Positions 25,306 through 34,408 of a stretch of 64,000 nucleotides of DNA are shown here, one piece after another. Position numbers and translations under genes: made by a program. The DNA comes from CAKZNE01 sp040222435. Lineage in GTDB: Bacteria > Bacteroidota > Bacteroidia > Flavobacteriales > Schleiferiaceae. Where the stretch lies: NCBI GenBank assembly GCA_965212245.1, contig OZ243107.1, positions 372,001-436,000 of the forward strand, given 5' to 3'. The notes beneath the pieces were generated by a model. That model made no database searches. It was not told the DNA's origin and saw only the letters and a program-made list of their open reading frames with translations. Each line of letters opens with the position of its first letter. The first letter of the stretch is position 1.

Positions 25306-25866
25306 ATGACTGAAAAGTTTAAGCACGCGTCAGAATCGCACGTTACCATATCAGAGTTGATGCTTCCCTCTCACTCCAATTTTGGAGGCAAAATACACGG
25401 AGGCTATATTCTCTCTTTAATGGATCAGATAGCCTTTGCCTGTGCTTCCAAACATTCCCAAAATTACTGTGTAACGGCTTCTGTTGGATCAGTGGATTTT
25501 TTAAATCCGATTGAGATTGGCGAGTTGGTAACCTTAAAAGCGGCTATCAATTATACCGGCAGAACATCTATGGTGGTGGGCATACGGGTGGATTCTGAAA
25601 ATATCCAAAGCGGTAAGCAAAAACATTGTAACTCCTCTTACTTCACCATGGTAGCTAAAGATCGTGAAGCACAGGCATCAGTTCCTGTTCCGGGGCTCCT
25701 GTTACAAACTAAAACAGATGTACGCAGATTTGTAGAGGCTATAAGGCGCAAAAAGCAAAAGGAAACAATTGCCGACAACCTTGATGAAAAGAACTTTCGA
25801 ATAGAGGATCACCAGGAAGAACTGTACGGACAAAACCTGAAAATGGAGTTGGCCAGGCGTGTCTGA
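25306..25866 (+). CDS. acyl-CoA thioesterase (hotdog fold)
   Basis: 186 residues. The hotdog core has SNFGGKIHGGYILSLMDQIAFACASKH (about 25-51), with the helix Asp used in catalysis, followed by CVTASVGSVDFLNPIEIGELVTLKAAINYTGRTSMVVGI. A charged C-terminal tail (about 145-186) is as in BACH/YciA-type enzymes. Hydrolyses acyl-CoA in the cytoplasm; chain preference unknown. It overlaps the next gene by eight bases. Confidence 0.92.
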   Translation: MTEKFKHASESHVTISELMLPSHSNFGGKIHGGYILSLMDQIAFACASKHSQNYCVTASVGSVDFLNPIEIGELVTLKAAINYTGRTSMVVGIRVDSENIQSGKQKHCNSSYFTMVAKDREAQASVPVPGLLLQTKTDVRRFVEAIRRKKQKETIADNLDEKNFRIEDHQEELYGQNLKMELARRV

Positions 25867-26662
25867 ACCTGAAAATATAAAGCCCCAATACGAAGCTTTT
25901 CTGAATGCTTCTCCTCTTCTGAAAAATTTTAAATTTTCTTTATTCAGCTATGAAAAAGTAGTTCATGAAGCTCCTTCTGATGTGCCTTTAAAAGGCGTTT
26001 TCGGAAAACGCATGGAATACTTTTTCAGTCATTATTTGCAAAATTCAAAGCGGTATGACCTGCTGGCCCAAAACATTCAAATTATTGAAGACGGGATTAC
26101 TAAGGGTGAACTTGATTTTATTGCTTTTGATAAGCTGAAAAAGCAAGCCCTCCATATCGAACTGGCTTGCAAATTTTACCTTTTCAAACCATCTGAACCA
26201 CTACCCTGGGTAGGACCAAATCACCGTGATTGGTTACACCTTAAGCTCAATCGCCTGTCTAAACACCAGTTCCCTTTGTTGTTTCACCTTAAAAGCAGGG
26301 AGTTCCTGGATAAGTTAAACCTGGTGCCGGAACAAATGGCTCAACAACTACACCTGCCAGGGCTTTTATTTTTGCCTTTTGGCCGTTCAAAGTGGAACCT
26401 GCCTGAAGATATCAGACCGGAGGCAATAGGAGGTTTCTGGTTACGGGAAGTGGATCTTACCGAAGAGCATTTCAGGAATTGCCTCTTCCACCTTCCCACA
26501 AAGGAAAACTGGCTTGCCGGGCCGGAACATCATTCTGGCTGGAGTTGCTATGATGACGCATATGCAGCTATCGTGAAGCTGCTGAAAAACAAACGCTCAC
26601 CCATGGTTTGGGTATGCACCCCTGGAAAGCAATTTCTCAGGCTTTTTGTTGTATGGTGGTAA
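25859..26662 (+). CDS. DUF1853 family protein
   Basis: 267 residues starting with GTG inside the end of the thioesterase gene. Landmarks are LKGVFGKRMEYFFSHYLQ, ITKGELDFIAFDKLKKQALHIELACKFYLFK and HRDWLHLKLNRLSKHQFPLL, matching DUF1853. The order of acidic and Lys residues (GELDFI...HIELACKFYL) recalls the PD-(D/E)XK nuclease-like core, an inference only. Function unknown. Confidence 0.82.
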   Translation: MSEPENIKPQYEAFLNASPLLKNFKFSLFSYEKVVHEAPSDVPLKGVFGKRMEYFFSHYLQNSKRYDLLAQNIQIIEDGITKGELDFIAFDKLKKQALHIELACKFYLFKPSEPLPWVGPNHRDWLHLKLNRLSKHQFPLLFHLKSREFLDKLNLVPEQMAQQLHLPGLLFLPFGRSKWNLPEDIRPEAIGGFWLREVDLTEEHFRNCLFHLPTKENWLAGPEHHSGWSCYDDAYAAIVKLLKNKRSPMVWVCTPGKQFLRLFVVWW

Positions 26663-26706
26663 TCGCTGCTGGATTGTACCTTAGCTTCACACAAGTATAT
26701 TGAGGA

Positions 26707-27489
26707 ATGACTGCTAAATATGATCATATTGGCCAGGGGTATAACCGCACCCGTAAAGCCGATCCATACCTTACCGAAAGATTAATTTCACTTTTAAAAC
26801 CGGAAAGTGGCAAATACTATCTCGATGTAGGTTGCGGAACCGGGAATTATACGCATGCCTTATACAACCGGGGTGTTCATCTTACCGGAATAGACCCTTC
26901 TGAGAAAATGCTTACTGAGGCCCGTAAAAAGAACAACTCCATTGAATGGAAAAAAGGCAGTGTGGAAGACCTCCCCTTCCACGATGCTGTATTTAACGGA
27001 GCCATAGCTACCCTTACCCTGCACCATTGGCAAAATATGGTTAACGGTTTTGCTGAAATAAAAAGGGTTCTGATACCCCGTAGTAACCTGGTGATCTTTA
27101 CTTCTAGCCCGGAGCAGATGGAGACGTATTGGCTCAACCATTATTTTCCGCAAATGATGAAAACGTCAACTGCGCAAATGCCTTCTTTGAAAAAAATAAG
27201 CGCATGCCTGGAACAAAGCGGTTTTTCTCAAATCACTACCGAAAAGTATTTTGTTCAGAATGATCTCCAGGATCTTTTTTTACAGTCTGGCAAATACAAA
27301 CCAGCTATGTATTTTGACCCGCAGATACGAAGTGGTATTTCTTCTTTTGCAGCACTTTCAAATGCTGAAGAAGTACAAAAGGGGCTGGATTTACTTGCCA
27401 GGGATATTGAAAGCGGGAAAATTCAGCAGATCATAGATCAATATGAAAATCAGGCAGGTGATTACCTTTTTATACGTGCCTGCTCCTAA
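26707..27489 (+). CDS. class I SAM-dependent methyltransferase
   Basis: 260 residues. SAM-binding motif I is YLDVGCGTGNYT (about 38-49), with the acidic residue after it (GIDPSEKML), motif II around VEDLPFHDAVFNGAIATLTLHHW and a post-motif KRVLIPRSNLVIFTSS. UbiE/Methyltransf_11 type. Substrate unknown. It starts 44 bases after the DUF1853 gene. Confidence 0.9.
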   Translation: MTAKYDHIGQGYNRTRKADPYLTERLISLLKPESGKYYLDVGCGTGNYTHALYNRGVHLTGIDPSEKMLTEARKKNNSIEWKKGSVEDLPFHDAVFNGAIATLTLHHWQNMVNGFAEIKRVLIPRSNLVIFTSSPEQMETYWLNHYFPQMMKTSTAQMPSLKKISACLEQSGFSQITTEKYFVQNDLQDLFLQSGKYKPAMYFDPQIRSGISSFAALSNAEEVQKGLDLLARDIESGKIQQIIDQYENQAGDYLFIRACS

Positions 27490-27506
27490 TTGTACTTTTA
27501 CCGCGC

Positions 27507-28109
27507 ATGAATATTCTCCAGTATTTTGATTTCATCGGAACTTTTGTTTTCGCCATAAGCGGAGTACTTACCGCCTCTTCCAAAAAAATGGATGTCTTTG
27601 GAGGTTTTATAATTGCCTTTGTAACCGCCATTGGCGGTGGTACTTTAAGGGATGTACTGCTCGGTAACTTTCCAGTAGTATGGATACAGGATATCACTTA
27701 TTTATACATTGTGATCACTGCTTTTGCCATAAGCCTGCTCTTTAAAAAATACATTGTTCGCTTACGCAAAACCTTATTCCTTTTTGACACTATTGGAATT
27801 GGTGTATTCACAATTCTGGGTTTACAAACTGCTTTAGAACTTGGTGTTTCCGCTCCCATTGCGGTGGCTATGGGAACTATCTCTGCCGTTTTTGGAGGTG
27901 TATTACGAGACATCCTTTGCAGCACCACACCACTTATTTTCAGAAAAGAAATTTACGCCACTCCCTGTATACTTGGTGGCATCACCTACCTCCTATTACA
28001 TTACCTCAACGGTAAAATGGATTTCATAATTCTTATAACTGCACTAATGATAATCAGCTTCAGACTATTAGCTGTTAAGAATGGATGGGCTCTCCCCAGA
28101 CTTAAATAA
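27507..28109 (+). CDS. trimeric intracellular cation channel (TRIC) family protein
   Basis: 200 residues with seven hydrophobic helices in two repeats. Each repeat carries the motif GG(G/V)xxRD: GGGTLRDVLLG at about 48 and GGVLRDILC at about 130, the hallmark of the UPF0126/TRIC fold. Bacterial members form trimeric K+/Na+-permeable channels or transport small molecules. It starts 17 bases after the methyltransferase gene. The AT-rich gap that follows separates it from the next gene. Confidence 0.9.
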   Translation: MNILQYFDFIGTFVFAISGVLTASSKKMDVFGGFIIAFVTAIGGGTLRDVLLGNFPVVWIQDITYLYIVITAFAISLLFKKYIVRLRKTLFLFDTIGIGVFTILGLQTALELGVSAPIAVAMGTISAVFGGVLRDILCSTTPLIFRKEIYATPCILGGITYLLLHYLNGKMDFIILITALMIISFRLLAVKNGWALPRLK

Positions 28110-28400
28110 ATTATCCTTTCTGAAAAAAGTGTTTTTTACCCTAATCTTTAGAGTGTATTTTTCTAAATAGTCACAAATATTATCTACTTATTTTTTGTAT
28201 TAATTTTTTAAATGTGTAACCAGTATTTTAAAAATTAAAAAACTTTATTTATTTAGATTCAAAAAAGAAAATCACATTCCTTAAGTTACTCTATTTTAAT
28301 TACTAAGGTTATTAATTTTATAAACGAATGTTACACCATCAAATATTGTTAATTTGAATATTTTATCTCTATATTAGGCTTAAATCAAATAGTAATAAGC
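28110..28400. other. AT-rich non-coding stretch
   Basis: 291 bases, strikingly AT-rich relative to the neighbouring genes and with no plausible reading frame. It contains several T/A tracts. It ends at the ATG of a metallopeptidase gene and probably carries its promoter, but no full consensus promoter is visible. Confidence 0.5.
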
Positions 28401-29192
28401 ATGATTAAATTATCAAAACTCACTACTCTATTATTTCTACTTCTTACCATTAGCTTTAGCTGTAGTAAAGATGACACCCAAAGATCGAAATCAAAAGAAG
28501 CGCCACAAGCCGCTTATGATTCGGATAAGATCCGAGCCTTTCTGGTGCATGACCTGCAGTTGAATCCTGATGAGTTGGAAGAAAGAGATGAATCCTTTAT
28601 TTATCAGCATGATATTGAATTTCCAAAAGCTAATTTTTGGGAGGATTATGGCAATGTGGACTTCAAGGCTAAGCATCGTAAATCTTCATATAAGGTTAAC
28701 CCTACCGGAGCGGCCTACATTTATTTCAATGCCGGGGTTCCCAGTTCATGGAAAACCCAAATGTTAAACGCCATGAGTGAATGGAACGCCTTGGGTGGCC
28801 CCCTTTATTTTTATGAATACGTTTACCCCTATACTTATACTGGTATTGGTGTGATCAACGTACGGTATGAAGATTTCGGGTCTGGAGATGAAAATGTGTT
28901 TGCCCGTGCAGGCTTCCCGAAAAGCTCAGGTAGCATTCACAAGGAGATCAAGATCAATTCCGGTTATACAGGTACCACACTATACAATAGTCATAAGAAA
29001 AAAGTGAGCGCTCATGAACTGGGTCATTGTATCGGTTTTTGCCATACCAACACCTCTGACGGCTCTTTACTTTACACCGGAAATTATGGTTGTGACACCT
29101 ATGATGACAGCCAGTCTATTATGCGCCAGGGACGTATCAGCTGGGCAGGGTTTTCCACCTGTGATGAACTTGCGTACGAAGCGCTTTATTAA
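28401..29192 (+). CDS. M57-type metallopeptidase lipoprotein (HExxHxxGxxH)
   Basis: 263 residues. Lipobox TISFSC (Cys about 21), then a pro-like region and a metzincin catalytic helix SAHELGHCIGFCH (about 201-213), which has the three His and the Glu expected. The following Met-turn candidate is SIMRQGRISWAGF. Similar to the dual-action HEIGH peptidase family (M57). It should be an envelope-anchored or surface protease. A strong terminator follows. Confidence 0.88.
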   Translation: MIKLSKLTTLLFLLLTISFSCSKDDTQRSKSKEAPQAAYDSDKIRAFLVHDLQLNPDELEERDESFIYQHDIEFPKANFWEDYGNVDFKAKHRKSSYKVNPTGAAYIYFNAGVPSSWKTQMLNAMSEWNALGGPLYFYEYVYPYTYTGIGVINVRYEDFGSGDENVFARAGFPKSSGSIHKEIKINSGYTGTTLYNSHKKKVSAHELGHCIGFCHTNTSDGSLLYTGNYGCDTYDDSQSIMRQGRISWAGFSTCDELAYEALY

Positions 29193-29213
29193 GCTTACAC
29201 TTAGTTTATAAAC

Positions 29214-29240
29214 AAAAAGGCGGGCTGTGCCCGCCTTTTT
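29214..29240 (+). terminator. terminator after M57 peptidase gene
   Basis: AAAAAGGCGGGC and its complement around TGT, followed by a T-run. Confidence 0.9.
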
Positions 29241-29308
29241 GTTTTCATACCACCTTCCGCCTTGGCGTTTTTTGTAAGTTCGAAAACTGAAGCCCACTTA
29301 CTACTGCC

Positions 29309-30466
29309 TTGTTCAATACATCACTTTCTTTAATAGTTAAGTGTCCGCTGGTTTTCACCATAAGCCTGGTGTTTAGCCTGAAGGGGTTTCACGCCTATGG
29401 GCAGACTTCACTTTGGAAGGCAGATACCGAAATTCAATACTGGTCTGACCTTGCCCTCTACACCACTCCTGAACGCCACACTGGCCTGGATTATATGGGG
29501 TGGCTGATCAACTCTTCTTCACTTTCTTATAAAAAAACACATAGTCTTCATCTTGGGCTAATGCTTACCCACGGTGGTGAACCTTCTTTAAAATCTGTGG
29601 GCGATCTGCAAACCTTCTCTAACATAGAAGCCGGCTGGCTTTACGGTTTTTATGAAACTTATTACCAGTATAATAATGACCATCTTCAGCTTAAAATAGG
29701 TCAGCAGGATATCAATACAGATTTTTTGGTTTCAGAAAATGCCTTGCTTTTTGCGCATAGCTCTGCCGGAATAGACCCGGTTACCACACTCAATATGCCG
29801 GCTCCTACTTATCCTTTCACAGCTATAGCCCTTACCTCCAGATGGACTATTAAAAAAGCTTTAAGTATACGAACCGGAATTTTTGACGGTCAATTTGGTG
29901 CTGCCCGTAAAAACTTTATAACTATTGATTGGAAGATATCCGGGGACAAAGGTTTGCTTTATATAGTGGAACCCGAGATTCACCTCCTCCATGATCGGGT
30001 AATTCTAAAACCAGGAACCTATTACCACAGCGGTAATTTCATTTCTAAAAAAGACAATAGTATCAGGAGGGGTTTATGGGGATATTACCTGGTCTCTGAT
30101 ATCACCCTCTTTCAAAAAGAAGAAAAAAGTATAGGCCTCTTTACACAATACAGCATTTCCCGTCCCGAGCTAAGCGACTTGCAGTATTATGCCGGCACCG
30201 GTTTACGGATAGTGCAGCCTTTTAAATGGGACCGGGCACACGAGTTAGGTATATTTATAGGCTATACACGGCTTTTCAGCCAATGGTCAGAAACTGCTGA
30301 GAAGTACGATATAATAAGTGAAACGGCTATAGAACTCAGCGGACAACTAAGCATAACACCCTGGTTAAAGCTTCAACCTTACTTTCAATTGATACTCCGC
30401 AACGACATACACCCTGAAAAGCCGGAACCCCTAATAGCCGCATTACGTGCTATCACTACTTTATAA
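29309..30466 (+). CDS. outer-membrane carbohydrate porin-like protein (OprB-type)
   Basis: 385 residues starting with TTG, as no ATG gives a signal peptide. The signal sequence runs to HAYGQ. The mature part has periodic beta-strands, LKIGQQDINTDFLVSENALLFAHSSAG and FTAIALTSRWTIKKALSIRTGIFDGQFG, typical of the OprB porin group, and ends with a strand-rich C-terminus. Substrate unknown. Alone between a terminator and a DUF1697 gene 25 bases downstream. Confidence 0.65.
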   Translation: MFNTSLSLIVKCPLVFTISLVFSLKGFHAYGQTSLWKADTEIQYWSDLALYTTPERHTGLDYMGWLINSSSLSYKKTHSLHLGLMLTHGGEPSLKSVGDLQTFSNIEAGWLYGFYETYYQYNNDHLQLKIGQQDINTDFLVSENALLFAHSSAGIDPVTTLNMPAPTYPFTAIALTSRWTIKKALSIRTGIFDGQFGAARKNFITIDWKISGDKGLLYIVEPEIHLLHDRVILKPGTYYHSGNFISKKDNSIRRGLWGYYLVSDITLFQKEEKSIGLFTQYSISRPELSDLQYYAGTGLRIVQPFKWDRAHELGIFIGYTRLFSQWSETAEKYDIISETAIELSGQLSITPWLKLQPYFQLILRNDIHPEKPEPLIAALRAITTL

Positions 30467-30491
30467 GCAGAAGCCTTAATTAAATTGAAGC

Positions 30492-31046
30492 ATGAAAAAC
30501 TATGTAGCCCTTCTCCGCGGAATTAATGTAAGTGGTCAAAAGAAAATGCCCATGGCCATTCTGCGACAACAGTTAGAAGAACTTGGATTTCAAAACGTGG
30601 AAACGTATATACAAAGTGGCAATGTGGTATTCCGGTCTTCTGAAAATTCCATTTCCCAGCTAGCCGCCATAATTCATAATATGATCCTTCAGGAGTATGA
30701 CTTTGATGTACCAGTTCTTGTTCTCACGGCTACTAAAATAAAAGAAACCATTGAAAACAATCCTTTCCTTCCTGAAAAAGAAGGCAATGCAAAGGACTTA
30801 TACGTTACATTTCTGGAAGGAGTACCCGAACCATCTCACCTGGAAAAACTAAATATCGTGAACAGTGGGCGGGATCAGTTTATGGTAAAGGAAAATGTGA
30901 TTTACCTCCATTGTCCGGATGGGTATGGCCGCACCAGGCTCAACAATAACTTCATTGAAAATAAACTAAAGCTGAAAGCCACTACACGCAACTGGAAAAC
31001 CACTTTGAAATTATTGGAAATGGTAAATACTTCCGGCAATACCTGA
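30492..31046 (+). CDS. DUF1697 family protein
   Basis: 184 residues beginning MKNYVALLRGINVSGQKKMPM and containing NVETYIQSGNVVFRS and YGRTRLNNNFIENKLKLKATTRNWKTTLKL, the diagnostic blocks of DUF1697. Cytoplasmic, function unknown. It follows the porin-like gene by 25 bases. Confidence 0.92.
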   Translation: MKNYVALLRGINVSGQKKMPMAILRQQLEELGFQNVETYIQSGNVVFRSSENSISQLAAIIHNMILQEYDFDVPVLVLTATKIKETIENNPFLPEKEGNAKDLYVTFLEGVPEPSHLEKLNIVNSGRDQFMVKENVIYLHCPDGYGRTRLNNNFIENKLKLKATTRNWKTTLKLLEMVNTSGNT

Positions 31047-31150
31047 CTTTTTTATCAATTTAGTACTTTTAAAGTCTCGATCATATCCTTGGTCTGCTAC
31101 CTCTCATAACCCGACAGCCTCATGGTTGATCATCAAACAAAATCCATTCT

Positions 31151-33595
31151 ATGAAAAATTTCTTGTCTACCCTAAGCTTGATATTACTGGTCTTTTGCAG
31201 TAATGCCCAGGAAAAACTTTCCTATCAAAAACCACCACAAGCTATTTTAGATCTGGTGGAAGCACCATTAGCCCCTTCGGTACGAATTGACCGCAAAGGC
31301 GAAATGCTGGTACTACTATACCGCGATCCTTTTAAATCTATTGCCGAACTTTCTGAAGAGGAAATGCGCCTGGCCGGTTTGCGGATAAACCCCAAAACAA
31401 ACATTGGGAGCCGTACCAACTATTATAACAATATGGAGATCAAGAAGGCTCAGGCTAAGGATGCTCAGCCCGTAAGCGGATTACCCGCCAATGCAAGGCT
31501 GGCCAATTTCAACTGGTCTCCTGACCAAAGTAAGATGGCTTTTACTCACACCTCCGCAGAAGGTGTGGAAGTTTGGGTTATGGATATTAAAAAACGTACC
31601 GCCAAACGCCTCACCAATGCATCTGTAAACGCCAATATGGGGAACCCCATAACCTGGTTTAAAGACGGTAAATCTCTTTTGGTGCGCATGCTGCCGGCTA
31701 ACCGTAAAACACTCATCAATACCAGTGAAGCCGTTCCTGCCGGCCCCATAATTTCAGTGAGCTCCGGTGAAAAAGCTCAGAATCGTACCTATCAGGATCT
31801 GCTTAAAAACCAAAATGATGAGCACAATTTTGAAAGCCTCACCGAATCGGAAATTTATAAAGTGAGTCTGGATGGTAAAAAAACTCAGTGGCTACCTAAA
31901 GCCATGTATTCCGATGTAGATTTTTCTCCGGATGGAGAATATGTAATGGTATCACACATTAAGCGTCCGTTCTCATACATCGTTCCTTACTATCGTTTTC
32001 CATCTTCCACCAATATTTATGATGCCAATGGTAAAATTGTACAGAATGTATTGGAAGCTCCGCTTACCGAAGTTTTACCCAAAGGCTTTATGGCTGTTCG
32101 GGAAGGCAGAAGAGGAATGTCATGGCGCGGAGACAAACCGCATACTATTGTATGGGAACAAGCCCTTGATGGTGGAGACCCTGAAAATGAAACAGAATAC
32201 CGGGATGAGGTTTTTGAGCTGAACGCCCCCTTCAACGGCACACCCCGTTCTCTGATTAAAACCAAAAACCGCATGAGCTGGATATCATGGGGAAATGATA
32301 ATGTAGCCATTGCTTATGATTATTGGTGGAACACCCGGAATACCAAAACCTACCTTTTTAATCCTTCCGATGCCAGCCAGGAACCTGTGGTTTTATACGA
32401 TCGCAATTATCAGGACCGCTACAGCGACCCGGGTAGTTTTATGTCTGAACGCAATGAATATGATCAATATGTACTTTCATTAAATGACAACAAGGCCTAC
32501 CTGATGGGAGACGGTTACTCTGAAAAGGGACAGTTCCCTTTTGTGGATGAGCTGGATCTGAAAAGCCGGGAAACCAAACGCCTTTATCAGTCTGCCTACA
32601 CAGATAAAGCGGAAAACCTTTATTTTGCTACGAACATTACCAAGGGGGACATCCTGGTACGTGTTGAATCACCCACCGAATATCCCAATTATTACATTCG
32701 GAACATCTATAAAAAAGATGATCTTACCTCGCTTACCTCTTTTGAAAACCCTTTTAAGAGTATTCAGGATGTGCACAAAGAGGTGATTACCTATACTCGT
32801 GAAGACGGACTGGAGCTGGATGCTACACTTTACCTGCCGGTAGGTTATGATAAGGCTAAAAAAGAAAAGCTTCCTATGGTGATGTGGGCCTATCCCCGTG
32901 AGTTTAAAGACAAAAACAGTGCGTCACAAAATACTTCCAATCCCAATGAATTTACCTACCCCTGGTATGGCTCCCCCATTTACTGGGTTACGCAGGGCTA
33001 CGTGGTGCTGGATGATGCTGCTTTTCCTATTGTAGGAGAAGGAGATGAAGAACCTAACGAAACTTTTCGCACTCAATTGGTAAGTAATGCCAAAGCGGCT
33101 ATTGATGCAGTGGATAACCTGGGCTATATTGACCGTAATCGTGTAGCCGTAGGCGGACATTCATACGGTGCTTTTATGGTAGCCAACCTCCTTTCTCATT
33201 CTGATCTCTTTGCAGCCGGAATTGCCAGAAGCGGAGCCTATAACCGCACCCTTACTCCTTTTGGATTTCAAAGTGAGGAACGAAGTTATTGGGATACACC
33301 TGAGACTTATTATGAGATGTCGCCCTTTATGCATGCGGATAAAATGAAAACTCCACTGCTACTGGTGCACGGTGAAGCAGATAACAACTCCGGCACTTAT
33401 CCCCTGCAAAGCGAGCGTTACTTCAATGCACTCAAAGGATTGGGTGCGCCCGCCCGTTTGGTAATGTTACCTAAAGAAAGCCACGGTTACCGCGCTAAAG
33501 AAAGTGTATTACATTTACTATGGGAGCAGAACACCTGGCTGGATACGTATGTGAAAAACCGGGAAATGAATACCGAAGAGGCTAAAAAACCTTAG
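31151..33595 (+). CDS. S9 family prolyl-oligopeptidase-type peptidase (glutamyl endopeptidase-like)
   Basis: 814 residues. A signal peptide ends VFCSNAQ. Residues about 60-560 form a beta-propeller that gates access. The alpha/beta hydrolase domain has the nucleophile in GGHSYGAFMVANLL (Ser about 676), Asp in LLVHGEADNNSGTYP and His in PKESHGYRAKES. The GHSYGAFM...ARSGAYNRTLTPFGFQ block resembles the S9D glutamyl endopeptidases. Probably periplasmic. A GC-rich terminator follows. Confidence 0.92.
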   Translation: MKNFLSTLSLILLVFCSNAQEKLSYQKPPQAILDLVEAPLAPSVRIDRKGEMLVLLYRDPFKSIAELSEEEMRLAGLRINPKTNIGSRTNYYNNMEIKKAQAKDAQPVSGLPANARLANFNWSPDQSKMAFTHTSAEGVEVWVMDIKKRTAKRLTNASVNANMGNPITWFKDGKSLLVRMLPANRKTLINTSEAVPAGPIISVSSGEKAQNRTYQDLLKNQNDEHNFESLTESEIYKVSLDGKKTQWLPKAMYSDVDFSPDGEYVMVSHIKRPFSYIVPYYRFPSSTNIYDANGKIVQNVLEAPLTEVLPKGFMAVREGRRGMSWRGDKPHTIVWEQALDGGDPENETEYRDEVFELNAPFNGTPRSLIKTKNRMSWISWGNDNVAIAYDYWWNTRNTKTYLFNPSDASQEPVVLYDRNYQDRYSDPGSFMSERNEYDQYVLSLNDNKAYLMGDGYSEKGQFPFVDELDLKSRETKRLYQSAYTDKAENLYFATNITKGDILVRVESPTEYPNYYIRNIYKKDDLTSLTSFENPFKSIQDVHKEVITYTREDGLELDATLYLPVGYDKAKKEKLPMVMWAYPREFKDKNSASQNTSNPNEFTYPWYGSPIYWVTQGYVVLDDAAFPIVGEGDEEPNETFRTQLVSNAKAAIDAVDNLGYIDRNRVAVGGHSYGAFMVANLLSHSDLFAAGIARSGAYNRTLTPFGFQSEERSYWDTPETYYEMSPFMHADKMKTPLLLVHGEADNNSGTYPLQSERYFNALKGLGAPARLVMLPKESHGYRAKESVLHLLWEQNTWLDTYVKNREMNTEEAKKP

Positions 33596-33616
33596 TTGAA
33601 ATATAACCTTAGAATC

Positions 33617-33646
33617 AAGGCCGGGATTTTCCGGCCTTTTTTTATT
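33617..33646. terminator. bidirectional terminator between S9 peptidase and DUF2007 genes
   Basis: Stem AAGGCCGG/CCGGCCTT followed by a T-run on the + strand and overlapping the end region of the convergent gene. Confidence 0.8.
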
Positions 33647-33845
33647 CATAAAGAATATCCATCGCCCGAAAAGAATCATGAAGGCTTACCTGAACTTTAA
33701 CACCTGTAAAGGCAAATGCCGACAGTATGGTGTTCATATTCTCGTTTTGCAAAAAGGTATGAATACCCTCCGCTTCCAAACGTGATTTGAGCACGTAGGC
33801 GTCATTTACATTATCAAATTCAGCTATGGTAACGAGTTCTGCCAT
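33642..33845 (-). CDS. DUF2007 small protein (putative signal-transducing)
   Basis: 67 residues, MAELVTIAEFDNVNDAYVLKSRLEAEGIHTFLQNENMN..., the DUF2007 ferredoxin-like fold. Some members are fused to signalling domains, but the function is unproven. The start overlaps the gldD stop region by 22 bases, so it is the last gene of the mutY-ssb-gldE-gldD unit. Confidence 0.88.
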   Translation of the reverse strand: MAELVTIAEFDNVNDAYVLKSRLEAEGIHTFLQNENMNTILSAFAFTGVKVQVSLHDSFRAMDILYE

Positions 33846-34408
33846 TGTAAGCTTTCGATGAGGCGCACCGTTTCATCAAACATAAAATTGTTAACGGGTC
33901 GCAGGGAATCCGCATTAGGCGGTGCATAAAAATACAAAACCCCGCGCAGGAAATGGTCGGTACTGTCCGTAACAAAAAATTGAGTACTGGTAGCCGCATC
34001 TCCTTGTATACGGTATAAAATCCCATACACCGATTGCAGCGGGTCGGCATATTCCTTTTCACGCATACCATCAGCTTTCACCTGATGCTTTATGGCCAGC
34101 TCCTGCCCATCACGTAAAAGCGTATCCAGGTTTTCAGGAGTAACTGGTTTATAGGTAAGCTGCATCCGGGCTTTTATAGACGGGTAATAAATATCTCCCC
34201 AGCAACGAGGCTTATCTATCCATATTGCCGCAGAATTCAGTTCAAAGCTGTACGGGCAATTGCCCGGTGAAAAGCGGGTATAACTGGTATCCGGCACTTC
34301 CAGGCGGAAGTATCCGCGCGGTTTAGGCGTGTATTCTTCTTTACAAGCTACAAGCCCTGTCAGTAATACTATGAGTATGCTAAGCTTTTTCAACACCTTC
34401 CTTATCAT
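33824..34408 (-). CDS. gldD: gliding motility lipoprotein GldD
   Basis: 194 residues. Lipobox GLVACKEE (Cys about 22), then PKPRGYFRLEVPDTSYTRF, CPYSFELN, WIDKPRCWGDIYYPS and a C-terminal HFLRGVLYFYAPPNADSLRPV, the standard GldD landmarks. Required for gliding in Flavobacterium and linked to T9SS function; envelope-anchored. It overlaps gldE by 29 bases in another frame, a tight coupling. Confidence 0.95.
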   Translation of the reverse strand: MIRKVLKKLSILIVLLTGLVACKEEYTPKPRGYFRLEVPDTSYTRFSPGNCPYSFELNSAAIWIDKPRCWGDIYYPSIKARMQLTYKPVTPENLDTLLRDGQELAIKHQVKADGMREKEYADPLQSVYGILYRIQGDAATSTQFFVTDSTDHFLRGVLYFYAPPNADSLRPVNNFMFDETVRLIESLQWQNSLP

